A stretch of 64,000 nucleotides of DNA from an uncultured Lachnospiraceae bacterium (GTDB lineage: Bacteria > Bacillota > Clostridia > Lachnospirales > Lachnospiraceae), in assembly GCA_934394565.1 (NCBI GenBank), contig CAKRQV010000005.1, positions 118,373 to 182,372 on the forward strand. Direction: 5' to 3'. The notes beneath the pieces were generated by a model that was given only the letters and a program-made list of their open reading frames with translations, made no database searches and was not told the DNA's origin. Positions 27,849 through 38,266 of this stretch are shown here, piece by piece. A program made the position numbers and the translations under genes. Numbering within the stretch: the stretch's first letter is position 1; every line of letters begins with the position of its first letter.

Positions 27849-29480
27849 TCACTGTCGTTCTTGGCAAATTGAATAATATTTTGCAATTTCTTTTTTCAAA
27901 TCATTCTTTTCAGATTCTGATATTTCCGAAATTATATTTCCCCTTGTAGAAATATAATCTTGTCCTTGATGAAATATTGTATCATATTCAGATTTATTTT
28001 CTGCATCTGCAAATAAAGAAATACCCAAAAAATAATTTTCAGACGAAATATCCAAATAATCACATATGGTTGGGGTAAAATCAAGTGAGTTACGCCCATC
28101 CACATCTATCACTTTATGTTCTATCCCATCATAATATATAAACAGTGGTATTTGATCTACTCCCCACGAATCTCTCCTCCAGTTTGGAAATGCATTATAA
28201 AATTCATTATCTAAATATGCACAATGATCCGCAGTAAAAACAAGTATTGTGTTCTTTGCGAATTTACTTTTTTCAAATTTTCTCATAAATTCGCCAAACT
28301 GATAATCTACATTATAAAACTTATTCAGCTCCGCAACGCTACCATCACCATACTTCTCATCTTTTGAATCCAGCGTTGCATGGGTACCAAAAGTATACAT
28401 TGAAATCATAAATGGTTTTCCGTCCTCACCACGAGCTTCCATAACTGAATATAATTTTTCATAAGCATCTTTATCAGAAATCGTATGTGCTTCTCCATGA
28501 ATAGCTTCTTGCCGCTCCCCTTCCAGATACTCAAATTCCATATTCGACAAATACGTTGTAAAAAGTTCATTATTTGGTTCAACATTAATGAACGTTGTAC
28601 TATAACCTTTTACATTTAAAATATCTTGCAACGACACCAATTGATTTGTATCATAGTTGTCCATCTGATATCCACTATACAATTGACCGATAAGCCCCCT
28701 AAAGGTAGCAAAAGTATGATTATAATATCCATCAAAAGTCAATGCTTTTTGTTGATATTTTCTCACATTCGGCATAATATTTCGTTCATCATCAACAATA
28801 TTTTGAGATAATCCTTCTGTGAATATGATAACAATATTGGGATTTTCTGGAAGTTCCTCGGGTTTCTTATAAAAATCATCCACATTCTGATGAAAGAAAT
28901 CGTCTGCTGCCTCGCCTCCCATTTCAATAATTTTTTTCTTCAGTTTAATTTGCGCATACTGCTGTTTTACTAATTCTCCATACGCATATGTCGGCGAGAA
29001 TGAATTTCCTAATATCAAAAAAAGTACAACTTCTATTATTGCCATACTCACCAACAATATCTTATTCCAAAAATGTATATACTTTTTTTCTTGTGACGGT
29101 AAAAAAGCCATCACGATTAACACTATTGCACTGCCAATATACAAAATAGCATTTCCAGAAATATCCTCCAGTAACCCTAAATTGGTTACCATAACCAAGT
29201 TCAAATATACCCTTCCATATATAAGCAAAAACATTTGCACGCCAACGAACAGTTCGCCTACAGAACGGATGATATATTTTACCTTCGTGGATTTCAGTTC
29301 ATTTGCCACAGTCGAAATAAGTATAAGCTCACTTCCACAAAATATAGCATATCTGAATCCCATTTTCATCCATATCCCTACAACGAGAGCTGAAAAAAAC
29401 AGGACTTTAACTATTCTACAATATTCTGATATTTTTTCTTTTTGCGAACTTTTATTCCATCTTTCGCTATTTTTCATCAT
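27849..29480 (-). CDS. LTA-synthase-type sulfatase-fold membrane enzyme
   Basis: A 543-residue protein with five or so N-terminal membrane segments (1-175) and an extracellular alkaline-phosphatase-superfamily domain (about 215-520). Metal-site motifs include IVIIFTEGLSQN, HTFATFRGLIGQ, TFGTHAT and FTADHCAY. Enzymes of this layout transfer phosphoglycerol or phosphoethanolamine to glycans or make lipoteichoic acid. It is isolated by 133 bp from the next gene. I infer decoration of the surface glycan with a phospho-group. Confidence 0.8.
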   Translation of the reverse strand: MMKNSERWNKSSQKEKISEYCRIVKVLFFSALVVGIWMKMGFRYAIFCGSELILISTVANELKSTKVKYIIRSVGELFVGVQMFLLIYGRVYLNLVMVTNLGLLEDISGNAILYIGSAIVLIVMAFLPSQEKKYIHFWNKILLVSMAIIEVVLFLILGNSFSPTYAYGELVKQQYAQIKLKKKIIEMGGEAADDFFHQNVDDFYKKPEELPENPNIVIIFTEGLSQNIVDDERNIMPNVRKYQQKALTFDGYYNHTFATFRGLIGQLYSGYQMDNYDTNQLVSLQDILNVKGYSTTFINVEPNNELFTTYLSNMEFEYLEGERQEAIHGEAHTISDKDAYEKLYSVMEARGEDGKPFMISMYTFGTHATLDSKDEKYGDGSVAELNKFYNVDYQFGEFMRKFEKSKFAKNTILVFTADHCAYLDNEFYNAFPNWRRDSWGVDQIPLFIYYDGIEHKVIDVDGRNSLDFTPTICDYLDISSENYFLGISLFADAENKSEYDTIFHQGQDYISTRGNIISEISESEKNDLKKEIAKYYSICQERQ

Positions 29481-29549
29481 ATTTCATTTATCCTGTGCTT
29501 CACATTTCACCTGCTATATCCCCCCGGATTTACCACTCATAGCTTTTCA

Positions 29550-31298
29550 TCATAACATATACGTAATATTTGTATATAAAGAAGCCAACAACACAATAAT
29601 CATTATGGTACTTGGCGCCAAAGTAAATACCTTATGATTAATCTTATTAATTACCTTATCTGAAAAAGAAAACATTAACGCAGGAAATATAATTGGAATA
29701 ATATATCTATACTGACATCCATTAATTGTAGGTGATGCAACTGCTGAAAAAGAAATATATAACGCCGTAGGCACCAATAGTAAAATTAATATGACTGAAA
29801 CAATCGCCACTCCTTTTATTCTGGTTTTCTTCCCAACGCCATCCATTCTATCTAATAATCCAACCGCAAGAAGCATTGTCAATACAATGCCATAAAACTC
29901 TCCAAATCCAGCATATGCAAATGATATCAGATAAACACACGTTCCTGCATTAACATACATTTTAATAAATTCGTACCAAATTTTAAAATACTGCAAAGGA
30001 TTATGCAAAATAAATTTAATCTGCTCAGTAGCATTCACATCTGCCCCACCTCTCGGATCTCCTGTTCCTGCTCCATTAATTAACATAGGTAATAAAAAAG
30101 ATCCTACCAGCACTGCAGCGCATATAATCACTATTACTTTAGCCTTTTTTCGTGCTTTATCATTCTCTATTTTATCTTTACCGACAAACAATAATGGTAA
30201 CAACATTGGAAAATAAATAGCTTTTGGCAAACATCCTATTGTAATACAAAGAGCAGCCAGAATCAAATTTCGGTCATTGCAATTGTCCTCCAAACATATT
30301 ACACGCATAAAATAAGCGTATCCCAACATATTCCACCCTAATACCCATGGATCATATGAATATGAAGATGCCATAAAAATCATTGTTGGAATCATGCCTA
30401 CAATAGTCATTAAAATCTTTCCATACGGAGTTTTTCTTATTGCCAATGTAAACAGCACTATATATGCCAAGAGATTAAATAGCTTGCCGAGCATGAACAT
30501 ATGTTGAAAATTAAGTTTTAATCCTCTTGCAATAACAATACCTATTGCACTTGGGATATATGAAATGAAAGAATTACCTAACGTTTCTAACTGATTGTCA
30601 GTAATCACTTTTTGATCATATAACTTTTCCAGTTCGTTCATGTATTCAGCTCTTGATTTTAAATCATATGCATTATGCGCGTTTATATTTTCAACATGTT
30701 CTAAAATTATTTTGTTGTCAACTTCATAGTTTATGCCATCAAAAGCATTTACTAATTTTAATGCCCTTGCATAATGGATTTCATCGTCCCAACATATCCC
30801 TACAATTGACGGATACTCACTCACATAAAGCATCCCCACAAGTAACACAGAACAAAAAAAGAAGACATGGATTTTCTTTGATAAAAAATCCTGGAAACAA
30901 AATAATCCAACTGCTAAAAGAAATACCACTCCCCAGAATTTCACTTTATATCCTGACCATTGCAACAGACTATGTCCACACAGAAACAGGATAATATTTC
31001 CAACAAATGCTAAAATTGCAAAAACTACAATATTTTTTTTATATGATACAAAAAAATCTATACTACTGTTTTTAAGCAATTCTATGACATCTACAACTTT
31101 CTGAATACTAATTAGAGCAAATGGGCTTAATAATATAAAACTCGCTATAATAATGTCTAATATCATTCGCTTTGCAGATTGTATTCTGGTCCAATCTATA
31201 GCATTCAAAAAAACAACTGCCATGAAACACATAAATAGTTGCAATACAATATAAATTTTCTTATAACATTTCAATCTTTCTCTAAACGTTAAATTCAT
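29550..31298 (-). CDS. DUF2142 multipass membrane protein (GT-C-like)
   Basis: A 582-residue protein with about twelve membrane segments. After the fifth segment comes an outer loop with CWDDEIHYARALKLV, the acidic motif found at the corresponding place in DUF2142 proteins and related GT-C transferases, which use polyprenyl-phosphate sugars. This fits the nearby DPM1-like/DUF2304 pair as donor source. Base composition is markedly AT-rich, like the rest of this cluster half. Confidence 0.75.
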   Translation of the reverse strand: MNLTFRERLKCYKKIYIVLQLFMCFMAVVFLNAIDWTRIQSAKRMILDIIIASFILLSPFALISIQKVVDVIELLKNSSIDFFVSYKKNIVVFAILAFVGNIILFLCGHSLLQWSGYKVKFWGVVFLLAVGLFCFQDFLSKKIHVFFFCSVLLVGMLYVSEYPSIVGICWDDEIHYARALKLVNAFDGINYEVDNKIILEHVENINAHNAYDLKSRAEYMNELEKLYDQKVITDNQLETLGNSFISYIPSAIGIVIARGLKLNFQHMFMLGKLFNLLAYIVLFTLAIRKTPYGKILMTIVGMIPTMIFMASSYSYDPWVLGWNMLGYAYFMRVICLEDNCNDRNLILAALCITIGCLPKAIYFPMLLPLLFVGKDKIENDKARKKAKVIVIICAAVLVGSFLLPMLINGAGTGDPRGGADVNATEQIKFILHNPLQYFKIWYEFIKMYVNAGTCVYLISFAYAGFGEFYGIVLTMLLAVGLLDRMDGVGKKTRIKGVAIVSVILILLLVPTALYISFSAVASPTINGCQYRYIIPIIFPALMFSFSDKVINKINHKVFTLAPSTIMIIVLLASLYTNITYML

Positions 31299-31333
31299 AT
31301 CAATATTTTACAGACTTTCTCCCTCATTCTTTA

Positions 31334-33502
31334 TTAATCATATAACTTTATAATATCCTCTTTAAGTGTATTCCAATCCCTCGTTTCTGCTGTCTTACGA
31401 CCATTATCAGACAATTTCTTTCTAAGCTCTTTATCCGAAACAATTTTTTCAATACACTCTATTGCCTGCTTCTCATTACCCGATTCATAAAACAGACAAT
31501 TATAACCATCCTGCATATATTCAACATTACCACCATTTGCAACAGCAACTACTAATCCCCCCGTTGCCATCATTTCAATCGGAGGATAGGAAAAGCTCTC
31601 CAAAACGCTTGACTTCAGCAGAATGTCACACTGCTGATAAACCTCTGGTACCTTTTCATATGGAACTCTATGCAGGAATTTGTCATACTGATACCATTTC
31701 TTCGGTTCTTCATTGTATGACATATACCAGATTTCATATTTTTCTTTATCTAACTGATTCGTTATTCTAAAACTTTCATCTACCCGCTTATAGTCAACCG
31801 CACAATCGCCTTCAATCAGAACGCGAATTTTCCCTTCAAATTTACGTTCTATCATCTTGAACGCATCTATAACCATTCCATTTGGTGCATATTTTGCTTC
31901 TTTTTCATATTTATCTTTTAGCCAACTCTGACACCACTTTGAAATTGTTATATACTGCACATCACACATTAAATTATAAGACTGGTTGGCTTGAATACGT
32001 AAAGCAATATCCGGCTGATAAAAATCGACTTCAAAATTCTGCACAAGATAAAATCGCTTTCCGAGTCTCGGATGTGTTTCGATAAACGGTGTAGTCGTCC
32101 ACATTGTTGCAATACCTTTATCAAAATAGGCCAAAACTGCATTTTTGCCGTTTGCAAGTACAGGGAAACTGCATCCATCATATTCCATCCATGATAACGA
32201 TGGGTTATCTGCTAAAAATGTAACATCATATCCAGCCCGCTGTAAGAAAGAGGCATGCTTCAATACAACCATAATACCACCGCTTATTTCCGTAGATGGT
32301 AATACGAAGATTGCACTCGGATGCATTTTACTCTGTATATGTTTACTGATGGTTTTTCCAGAATATAAGGTCAGACAATTTTCCTTGCAGTATGCATAGG
32401 CATTCTCAGCAACCTTCTTTCTGAATGTTTTGTCAGTAATCATTTTCTCTAACGCAGAGCTCCACTCTTCATCTGTATCACACAGAACTCCGGTCTCATT
32501 ATTTTTGATCATTCGTGCAAATGCACCAACATTACTTGCTATTGTTGGTACTTTTACTAATGCAGCTTCCACCCATTTATTTTCTGATTTTGCTTCATTA
32601 AAAATACTCTGCTCCAACGGCGCAATATTAATATCCACTGAAGCAATCAACTGTGGTAATTTTTTCCAGTCTAAAAATGGTGTCGCAACAATCTGCTTTT
32701 TATATGCTTCTAATTCTTCTGGCAAATCTAATTCACCAACAATATACAACTTTACTTCTGTATGTCTTTTCATTATATTGCACAAAGCAGGCAATACTAA
32801 TTTGAAATCATCGTTATGTGTAATACTTCCACTGAAGTAGCCGATGCGGATTTCATTAGCACCTTTTTCTTTTGTTGCCGCTTCTGATAAAGCATACATT
32901 CTTTCCGAAGCAGTATTTCTGTTAATAAATACTTCGGGAACATATTTGCTCAATTCAGTAGCTAATCTTTCAGTCGTTGTAATTGCTCCCTCACACAAAC
33001 GCAAAGTATGTCCCATTCTATTGACACCATCATCATACAGGGCTTTTTCATCCTTTGTCATTTGCTGAATATACTTAATTGTATCCGTATATTTAGTATC
33101 AACAACCAGATCATCTATATCAAATAAAACGGTTTTATTTAATTCTTTGGCCTTTTCTATAAATTTGCCAATCGTATCTGTATACGGACATCTAAAGAAC
33201 ACAAATAAATGTGCATACTTTACCTGTTCCAGCTGAAGATCAATATAATATACCTCATCACTGATGATATTGTATGCCATCAGCTGTTCTCTCTGGTGGG
33301 TTACTCGATATCTGGCCGGATGAGGAACCGAACTATCACATCCATTAATAAATAGAACATCTACCATGGCAGGATATTGTCCCTGTTCATAGACACCGCT
33401 TTTACCAACTTTCTTTTTTATATAACGCAACGATCTTTTACAAAACCGCAGTACGCCTTCATCTTGTAGGGATCTAATAGACTTTTCCACAATCGTATTC
33501 AT
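31334..33502 (-). CDS. Two-module GT4-type glycosyltransferase
   Basis: A 722-residue protein with two GT-B units. The first (about 45-385) contains FLFDIDDLV-type text (LNKTVLFDIDDLV), RIGYFSGSITHNDDF and ENKWVEAALVKVPTIA. The second (about 395-722) has PSTEISGGIMVVLKHASFLQ, YPPIEMMATGGLVVA and a C-terminal RDWNTLKEDIIKLY, typical of GT4. Such double enzymes occur in rhamnan and other polysaccharide loci and add alternating residues. GAGGT stands before the ATG, 9 bp after the upstream stop. Sugar specificity unknown. Confidence 0.85.
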   Translation of the reverse strand: MNTIVEKSIRSLQDEGVLRFCKRSLRYIKKKVGKSGVYEQGQYPAMVDVLFINGCDSSVPHPARYRVTHQREQLMAYNIISDEVYYIDLQLEQVKYAHLFVFFRCPYTDTIGKFIEKAKELNKTVLFDIDDLVVDTKYTDTIKYIQQMTKDEKALYDDGVNRMGHTLRLCEGAITTTERLATELSKYVPEVFINRNTASERMYALSEAATKEKGANEIRIGYFSGSITHNDDFKLVLPALCNIMKRHTEVKLYIVGELDLPEELEAYKKQIVATPFLDWKKLPQLIASVDINIAPLEQSIFNEAKSENKWVEAALVKVPTIASNVGAFARMIKNNETGVLCDTDEEWSSALEKMITDKTFRKKVAENAYAYCKENCLTLYSGKTISKHIQSKMHPSAIFVLPSTEISGGIMVVLKHASFLQRAGYDVTFLADNPSLSWMEYDGCSFPVLANGKNAVLAYFDKGIATMWTTTPFIETHPRLGKRFYLVQNFEVDFYQPDIALRIQANQSYNLMCDVQYITISKWCQSWLKDKYEKEAKYAPNGMVIDAFKMIERKFEGKIRVLIEGDCAVDYKRVDESFRITNQLDKEKYEIWYMSYNEEPKKWYQYDKFLHRVPYEKVPEVYQQCDILLKSSVLESFSYPPIEMMATGGLVVAVANGGNVEYMQDGYNCLFYESGNEKQAIECIEKIVSDKELRKKLSDNGRKTAETRDWNTLKEDIIKLYD

Positions 33503-33511
33503 GCTATACCT

Positions 33512-36500
33512 CTATTCTAACTTAAGTTTTTTTATAATATTATTAAAGAATGGATCCTTTGTCTCATAGTACTCATGTAAACCACATAATCCTTGTATAA
33601 TATCTTCCTTTGCGTTTGTTTCAACATTCTCCAGCTGTATAAAAGGTGTCCAAATATTCAGGAAGCCATTTCTCCCCTGCATATAAGAATACCGAACTAT
33701 TGAAAGATTCTCGTTCCGAAGTTTATCGTCTTTTCTCCATATAGCCACATTCACAAGCGTACTATATCCTAACGATGCAGAAACAACACGATTATATAGC
33801 AATGCATTTTCGTATCCTGCATAATCTTCCGGGCCGCCCATACACCTTATCTGAACAGGCATACCAGAATCTCCACTTAAGTAACAGCCTCCAGACAAAA
33901 GAGTCCCGTCCGCAGCTACAATTTTCATGTCAATAGTAGCCACATCTTTCCTCTCATAATAAACGGACAGCTCATTCAGAAGATTCTCGCTTTTAATCCT
34001 GCCTTTTCCATAAATAAACCATACCCATGGGGTCTCAACTGTTTCCATAATACAATTGATTTCCTCAGCAGCTAAGTTTTCACCACAGTAATGCACTTCT
34101 GAAATTACATCCTGCGTTTTTATAAACTCATTAATGTCTGCATATTCCTCTTTTTTCTTAGCCCCCCAGAGTACAAGAGCTATTTTCATTTCTTTGTTTT
34201 CTGAAACATATTTTCTATAAATGGGAATATTATTTATTACAGATTTCACTGTAATATTTTCACCAAGCCGTTTTAATTGTTCTGTCACTGCAGCTTCACC
34301 AGACGTTGTTGCATAAGATTTTGCACTGATATTCTGCGCAACCGAATTTTCATGAACTCTCCAATAATACAGTATTTCAGGAATATGCACTATCTTTTTT
34401 GCTTTTTCCGTCAAACGTAATACAATATCATGATCCTGGCTTCCGTCAAATTCTCGGCGATATCCTCCCACTTTTTCATATAACGCTCTGCTATATACAT
34501 TTAAATGACAGATAAAATTATGTGCCTGTAATTCATCTCGTGAAAAATCCGGTTTAAAGTTCGGTGCATACACATTTTTTAAATTTCCAGCGAATTTTAC
34601 TTCATCAGTATAAACAAAATCTGCATCACTGTTATTTATTTCCTCAACCACTTTATACAGTGCACTCGGATGCAGAACATCATCATGATCTAATAACGCT
34701 ATATACTCACCAGAAGCATACGAAATACATAAGTTTGTATTATCAGCAATTCCTTCATTCTTTTCCGCTACACGGTACACGATCCGCGCATCGTCCCGGC
34801 AATACTTTTTACATATGGTATCTACCACATCAAATTTCTGTGTGCTAAAGTTGACAAGACACAACTCCCAGTTTCTGTAAGTCTGATTTTTCACTGACTC
34901 TAATAATTCCACAAGGAACTCTTCTGGTGTATTAAATAACGGGGTTATGATACTAATCAATGGCATTTTCTCAAACACTGCCGTTTTCTGCCTATTCAAA
35001 ACAGAATCATTCACGTTAATTACTTCTAATAAGTCATTCGACGCTATATTTTTCCTGGTTCTCTTTATCCGCATAAGCAATGCTGATGCACTGCCTTTTA
35101 CCCCCTTTTTTCTCACTTTTTTTGCTAACTTCATCACTTTTCGCATTGGTATCGTACATTTCCATGCTGCAGAAGCTTTTATATCATTTAATTCCTTTTG
35201 CAGATCATTTACTTTTTTTTGTGACTCTTCTACAATCTTTGCAGCATTATCAAGATTATTTATCGTTGTAAGATATTTTTTTTCTGTATCGTGCAAAATA
35301 TCAACTGTCTGTAAATATTCTTTTTCTGTATTTTTCAATTTTACAGTTAATTCTTCTGCTCGATTTAATTCCCGACGGATCTCAGCATAATCTTTTCGTA
35401 TATAATAACACTTATTGCTGTACCAGGCTGGATCCGGACAAGAATATATATTTGCTATAAATGCATCTTCCATTTTACGATAAATATCATATTCTTTCTT
35501 TTCTATCCCAAAACATGCAATAAAACTTTCTAATGAATATTTCGTACATATTTCTTCTTTATATTTATCATATAGCCGGCATAACATTCTGAAAATGACG
35601 TAGTTTTCTGGCACAGGGAAATCCACAACCCATTCATAATCATACAATTTTATCTTTCCTGTTGCATCTATAATCATATTGTCCAAGGCCATGTCCAGAT
35701 TGCAAGGACAAACTGCATTTACTGATAATACCTCAGTATCTCCGAATATTTCTCTAAACTGCTCCGTTCTCTGAAATGTACTTTCATATTTTGTATTTAC
35801 CTTAAATACAATTGCAATACATTTTTTTATATTATTTATATATGCATCCACCGAATCACTTTTTGCTCTTATTGCATCATCCAGCGAAATACCATTTATA
35901 AATTTATACGTTACTTCATTTTTATTCATATCTGCCGGTAATACCTGAATTTCCGGATAAAGATCCGCTATCAGTTTATGCGCAGCACCAAACCGCTGAA
36001 TATGTGATTGCGCACAAGGATTTAATGCCTTTTTATATATTACCAGTTCTTCATTTTCTTTACAGATCAGCGTTTTTGTTTGATATTGTGAAGATCTATT
36101 ATAATTATTTTTACAATAAATAACATTCATCTGAAGCTCAGACTCACTGGCAAAAACCAGGAAACTGTTAGCATATCTGTCAAATGTCTTATTTCTAATC
36201 GTTTGATCAAATATCTTCGTTTCATCAAACATACGAAAACTCTGTTCCGAAATATCAAACACCTGATTCGGAATATCGCCTTCATTTGGCAGTAATTCGT
36301 CCGAATATATACACATCGGGAATATAGCATTATCCATAGGATAATAAAACTTTGTATGTGTGAACATATTACGTTCTAATATTGCCAATAGATCTTGTTT
36401 ACTTATCCCTTTTTTGCCATCATATGGCTCGTCATCCGTGCCCAAAACTCCACCAGAAAGCAGATGTATGCTCTCATTATTATTGACTGCCAGAATAAGT

Positions 36501-36958
36501 ACTCCATTTTTCTTTAAATAAGAACCTGATTTTGCTATTAGTTTTTCAATTTCTTTTTTGCTATCCACTTCAGTTAATGCAGAATTCACATTAACCATTA
36601 TAATATAATCAAATTTTTCTTCGTCACCTACCTCATCAACATTTCGAAGATATCGAATATTATTTCTGTCCTTATTACGAATTCTATTAATTTCTGTGTA
36701 TTTTTCATTTTTTTCAATACAAGTTACCTTGTCAGCTTTATCAGCTAACATTCCGGTTAAAGCTCCAACTCCGCTTTCATATTCCAAAACAGATGAATTT
36801 TCAGCAAACGGAACCCAGTCCAGCAAATATTTTCTTGCCGTTGAAAAAGAAATCAATTCTTCATATGAATCTGTTTTTTTTAATTCTTCTTCAAGTTTAT
36901 CTGACTGGGCCAAATATTTCCATCGTTCCATATCAAACACATACTTATCCGTCTGCAT
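33512..36958 (-). CDS. Giant methyltransferase - kinase-like - GT2 fusion protein
   Basis: A 1148-residue protein from ATG 36958, with GAGGAG 6 nt upstream. Parts in order: a class I SAM methyltransferase (about 30-210; VLEYESGVGALTGML and FDYIIMVN), a part resembling aminoglycoside/LPS kinases (about 300-500; CNLDMALDNMIID and KLYDYEWVVDF, where the usual HxD catalytic motif reads NLD), a coiled coil (about 545-615), and a GT-A glycosyltransferase (from about 668; SIITPLFNTPEE, LLDHDDVLHPS, GSQDHDIVLRL). It adjoins the Wzt gene. Such fusions resemble chain-length terminators that cap the polymer before ABC export; that role is inferred. Confidence 0.8.
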   Translation of the reverse strand: MQTDKYVFDMERWKYLAQSDKLEEELKKTDSYEELISFSTARKYLLDWVPFAENSSVLEYESGVGALTGMLADKADKVTCIEKNEKYTEINRIRNKDRNNIRYLRNVDEVGDEEKFDYIIMVNVNSALTEVDSKKEIEKLIAKSGSYLKKNGVLILAVNNNESIHLLSGGVLGTDDEPYDGKKGISKQDLLAILERNMFTHTKFYYPMDNAIFPMCIYSDELLPNEGDIPNQVFDISEQSFRMFDETKIFDQTIRNKTFDRYANSFLVFASESELQMNVIYCKNNYNRSSQYQTKTLICKENEELVIYKKALNPCAQSHIQRFGAAHKLIADLYPEIQVLPADMNKNEVTYKFINGISLDDAIRAKSDSVDAYINNIKKCIAIVFKVNTKYESTFQRTEQFREIFGDTEVLSVNAVCPCNLDMALDNMIIDATGKIKLYDYEWVVDFPVPENYVIFRMLCRLYDKYKEEICTKYSLESFIACFGIEKKEYDIYRKMEDAFIANIYSCPDPAWYSNKCYYIRKDYAEIRRELNRAEELTVKLKNTEKEYLQTVDILHDTEKKYLTTINNLDNAAKIVEESQKKVNDLQKELNDIKASAAWKCTIPMRKVMKLAKKVRKKGVKGSASALLMRIKRTRKNIASNDLLEVINVNDSVLNRQKTAVFEKMPLISIITPLFNTPEEFLVELLESVKNQTYRNWELCLVNFSTQKFDVVDTICKKYCRDDARIVYRVAEKNEGIADNTNLCISYASGEYIALLDHDDVLHPSALYKVVEEINNSDADFVYTDEVKFAGNLKNVYAPNFKPDFSRDELQAHNFICHLNVYSRALYEKVGGYRREFDGSQDHDIVLRLTEKAKKIVHIPEILYYWRVHENSVAQNISAKSYATTSGEAAVTEQLKRLGENITVKSVINNIPIYRKYVSENKEMKIALVLWGAKKKEEYADINEFIKTQDVISEVHYCGENLAAEEINCIMETVETPWVWFIYGKGRIKSENLLNELSVYYERKDVATIDMKIVAADGTLLSGGCYLSGDSGMPVQIRCMGGPEDYAGYENALLYNRVVSASLGYSTLVNVAIWRKDDKLRNENLSIVRYSYMQGRNGFLNIWTPFIQLENVETNAKEDIIQGLCGLHEYYETKDPFFNNIIKKLKLE

Positions 36959-36971
36959 CACATTCTCCTCT

Positions 36972-38249
36972 TTACTCACTTAACTTTCTGACAGTTGTCT
37001 TTGAATTCATATCATAAAATCCAACCGTATTTTTATCTGAAACAACCGTAATATTAATAACATCGTATAAACGATGATATACAGTAAATGCTCCATCTGC
37101 AAATCCTGTACAACTGATAGACAAAAGATACTCTCCCCCCTGCAGATTCATATCCTGTGTAAAACTTGCTACAAATATATCTCCCGTTTTTGCTGCTTCC
37201 ACATCACACTTTTCAAACATTGTATTTGTGCCTGTAATAGACACACCCTGAATCGTCTTAAATGTATATGTGAAAATCGGATTTTGAATTTCATTAAAAA
37301 ACTGTGTTTTTGTTTTTATTGTAAAACTAGTTCCTTTTTCAATTGTATTCGTGACATTCCCCTTATCATCCACAACTGCAAAATCTATAATCTGTGCATC
37401 ACCTGTACCATACTCATTTACATTTGGATTTATTTCATAAACATTTTTCCATTCCGCCTGTTTTGAAGCAATTTTTTTATCTACTGTTTTTGCTTCCTTG
37501 TCATCATCTAATTGATTCACAAGGATTTTTTTATACATATCAACAATCTCTTTAGGCTTACCCTCTGCCCTTTTAATTCCTTTATTCAGCAGAATTACCT
37601 TATCACAATATTTCGAAATACTTCCAAGATCATGGCTTACCATAAGTATTGTCTTGCCCATTTTCTTGAAATCTTCAAATTTCTTATAACATTTTGCCTG
37701 AAAGAAAACATCACCAACAGATAATGCTTCATCGACGATCAGGATTTCCGGGTCAATACTGATAGCCACGGCAAAAGCAAGTCTGACAAACATACCGCTT
37801 GAATACGTTTTCACTGGTTGATAAACAAAATCTCCAATATCAGCAAATGAAAGAATATCCTGCAGCTTGGCATCTATTTCTTCTTTAGTAAATCCTATCA
37901 TCGTTCCATTTAAATATACATTTTCAATCCCTGTATATTCCATATTAAAGCCAGCCCCAAGCTCCAGTAATGCTGAGATTCTTCCATCAATCACAACATC
38001 CCCTTCTGTTGGATTAAGAACTCCCGTTATTATTTTTAATATAGTCGATTTCCCAGAACCATTCGTACCTATTATTCCTACTGTCTGACCTTTTTCAATA
38101 TCAAATGACACATCATGTAATGCATAATGCTCTGTATAACGTTTCTTTTTTGACAAACCCAACGCTTCTTTAAAACGATCTGCCGGCTTATCATATAACT
38201 TGTACATTTTACTCAAATGTTGAACACTGATTGCAATATTATTCGACAT
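36972..38249 (-). CDS. wzt: Polysaccharide ABC exporter ATPase with carbohydrate-binding tail
   Basis: A 425-residue protein from ATG 38249 (GAGGAG upstream); a longer frame to 38384 lies inside the permease gene. The ATPase domain (1-245) has Walker A GTNGSGKST, the signature YSSGMFVRLAF, Walker B ILIVDEALS and switch SHD. The C-terminal part (about 295-425) is a beta-sandwich like the Wzt C-terminal domain that recognises the capped end of the glycan (YGTGDAQIIDFAVVDDKGN). This ties it to the capping-type fusion protein encoded next. Confidence 0.93.
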   Translation of the reverse strand: MSNNIAISVQHLSKMYKLYDKPADRFKEALGLSKKKRYTEHYALHDVSFDIEKGQTVGIIGTNGSGKSTILKIITGVLNPTEGDVVIDGRISALLELGAGFNMEYTGIENVYLNGTMIGFTKEEIDAKLQDILSFADIGDFVYQPVKTYSSGMFVRLAFAVAISIDPEILIVDEALSVGDVFFQAKCYKKFEDFKKMGKTILMVSHDLGSISKYCDKVILLNKGIKRAEGKPKEIVDMYKKILVNQLDDDKEAKTVDKKIASKQAEWKNVYEINPNVNEYGTGDAQIIDFAVVDDKGNVTNTIEKGTSFTIKTKTQFFNEIQNPIFTYTFKTIQGVSITGTNTMFEKCDVEAAKTGDIFVASFTQDMNLQGGEYLLSISCTGFADGAFTVYHRLYDVINITVVSDKNTVGFYDMNSKTTVRKLSE

Positions 38250-38266
38250 TTCTATCTTGTCTCCTC

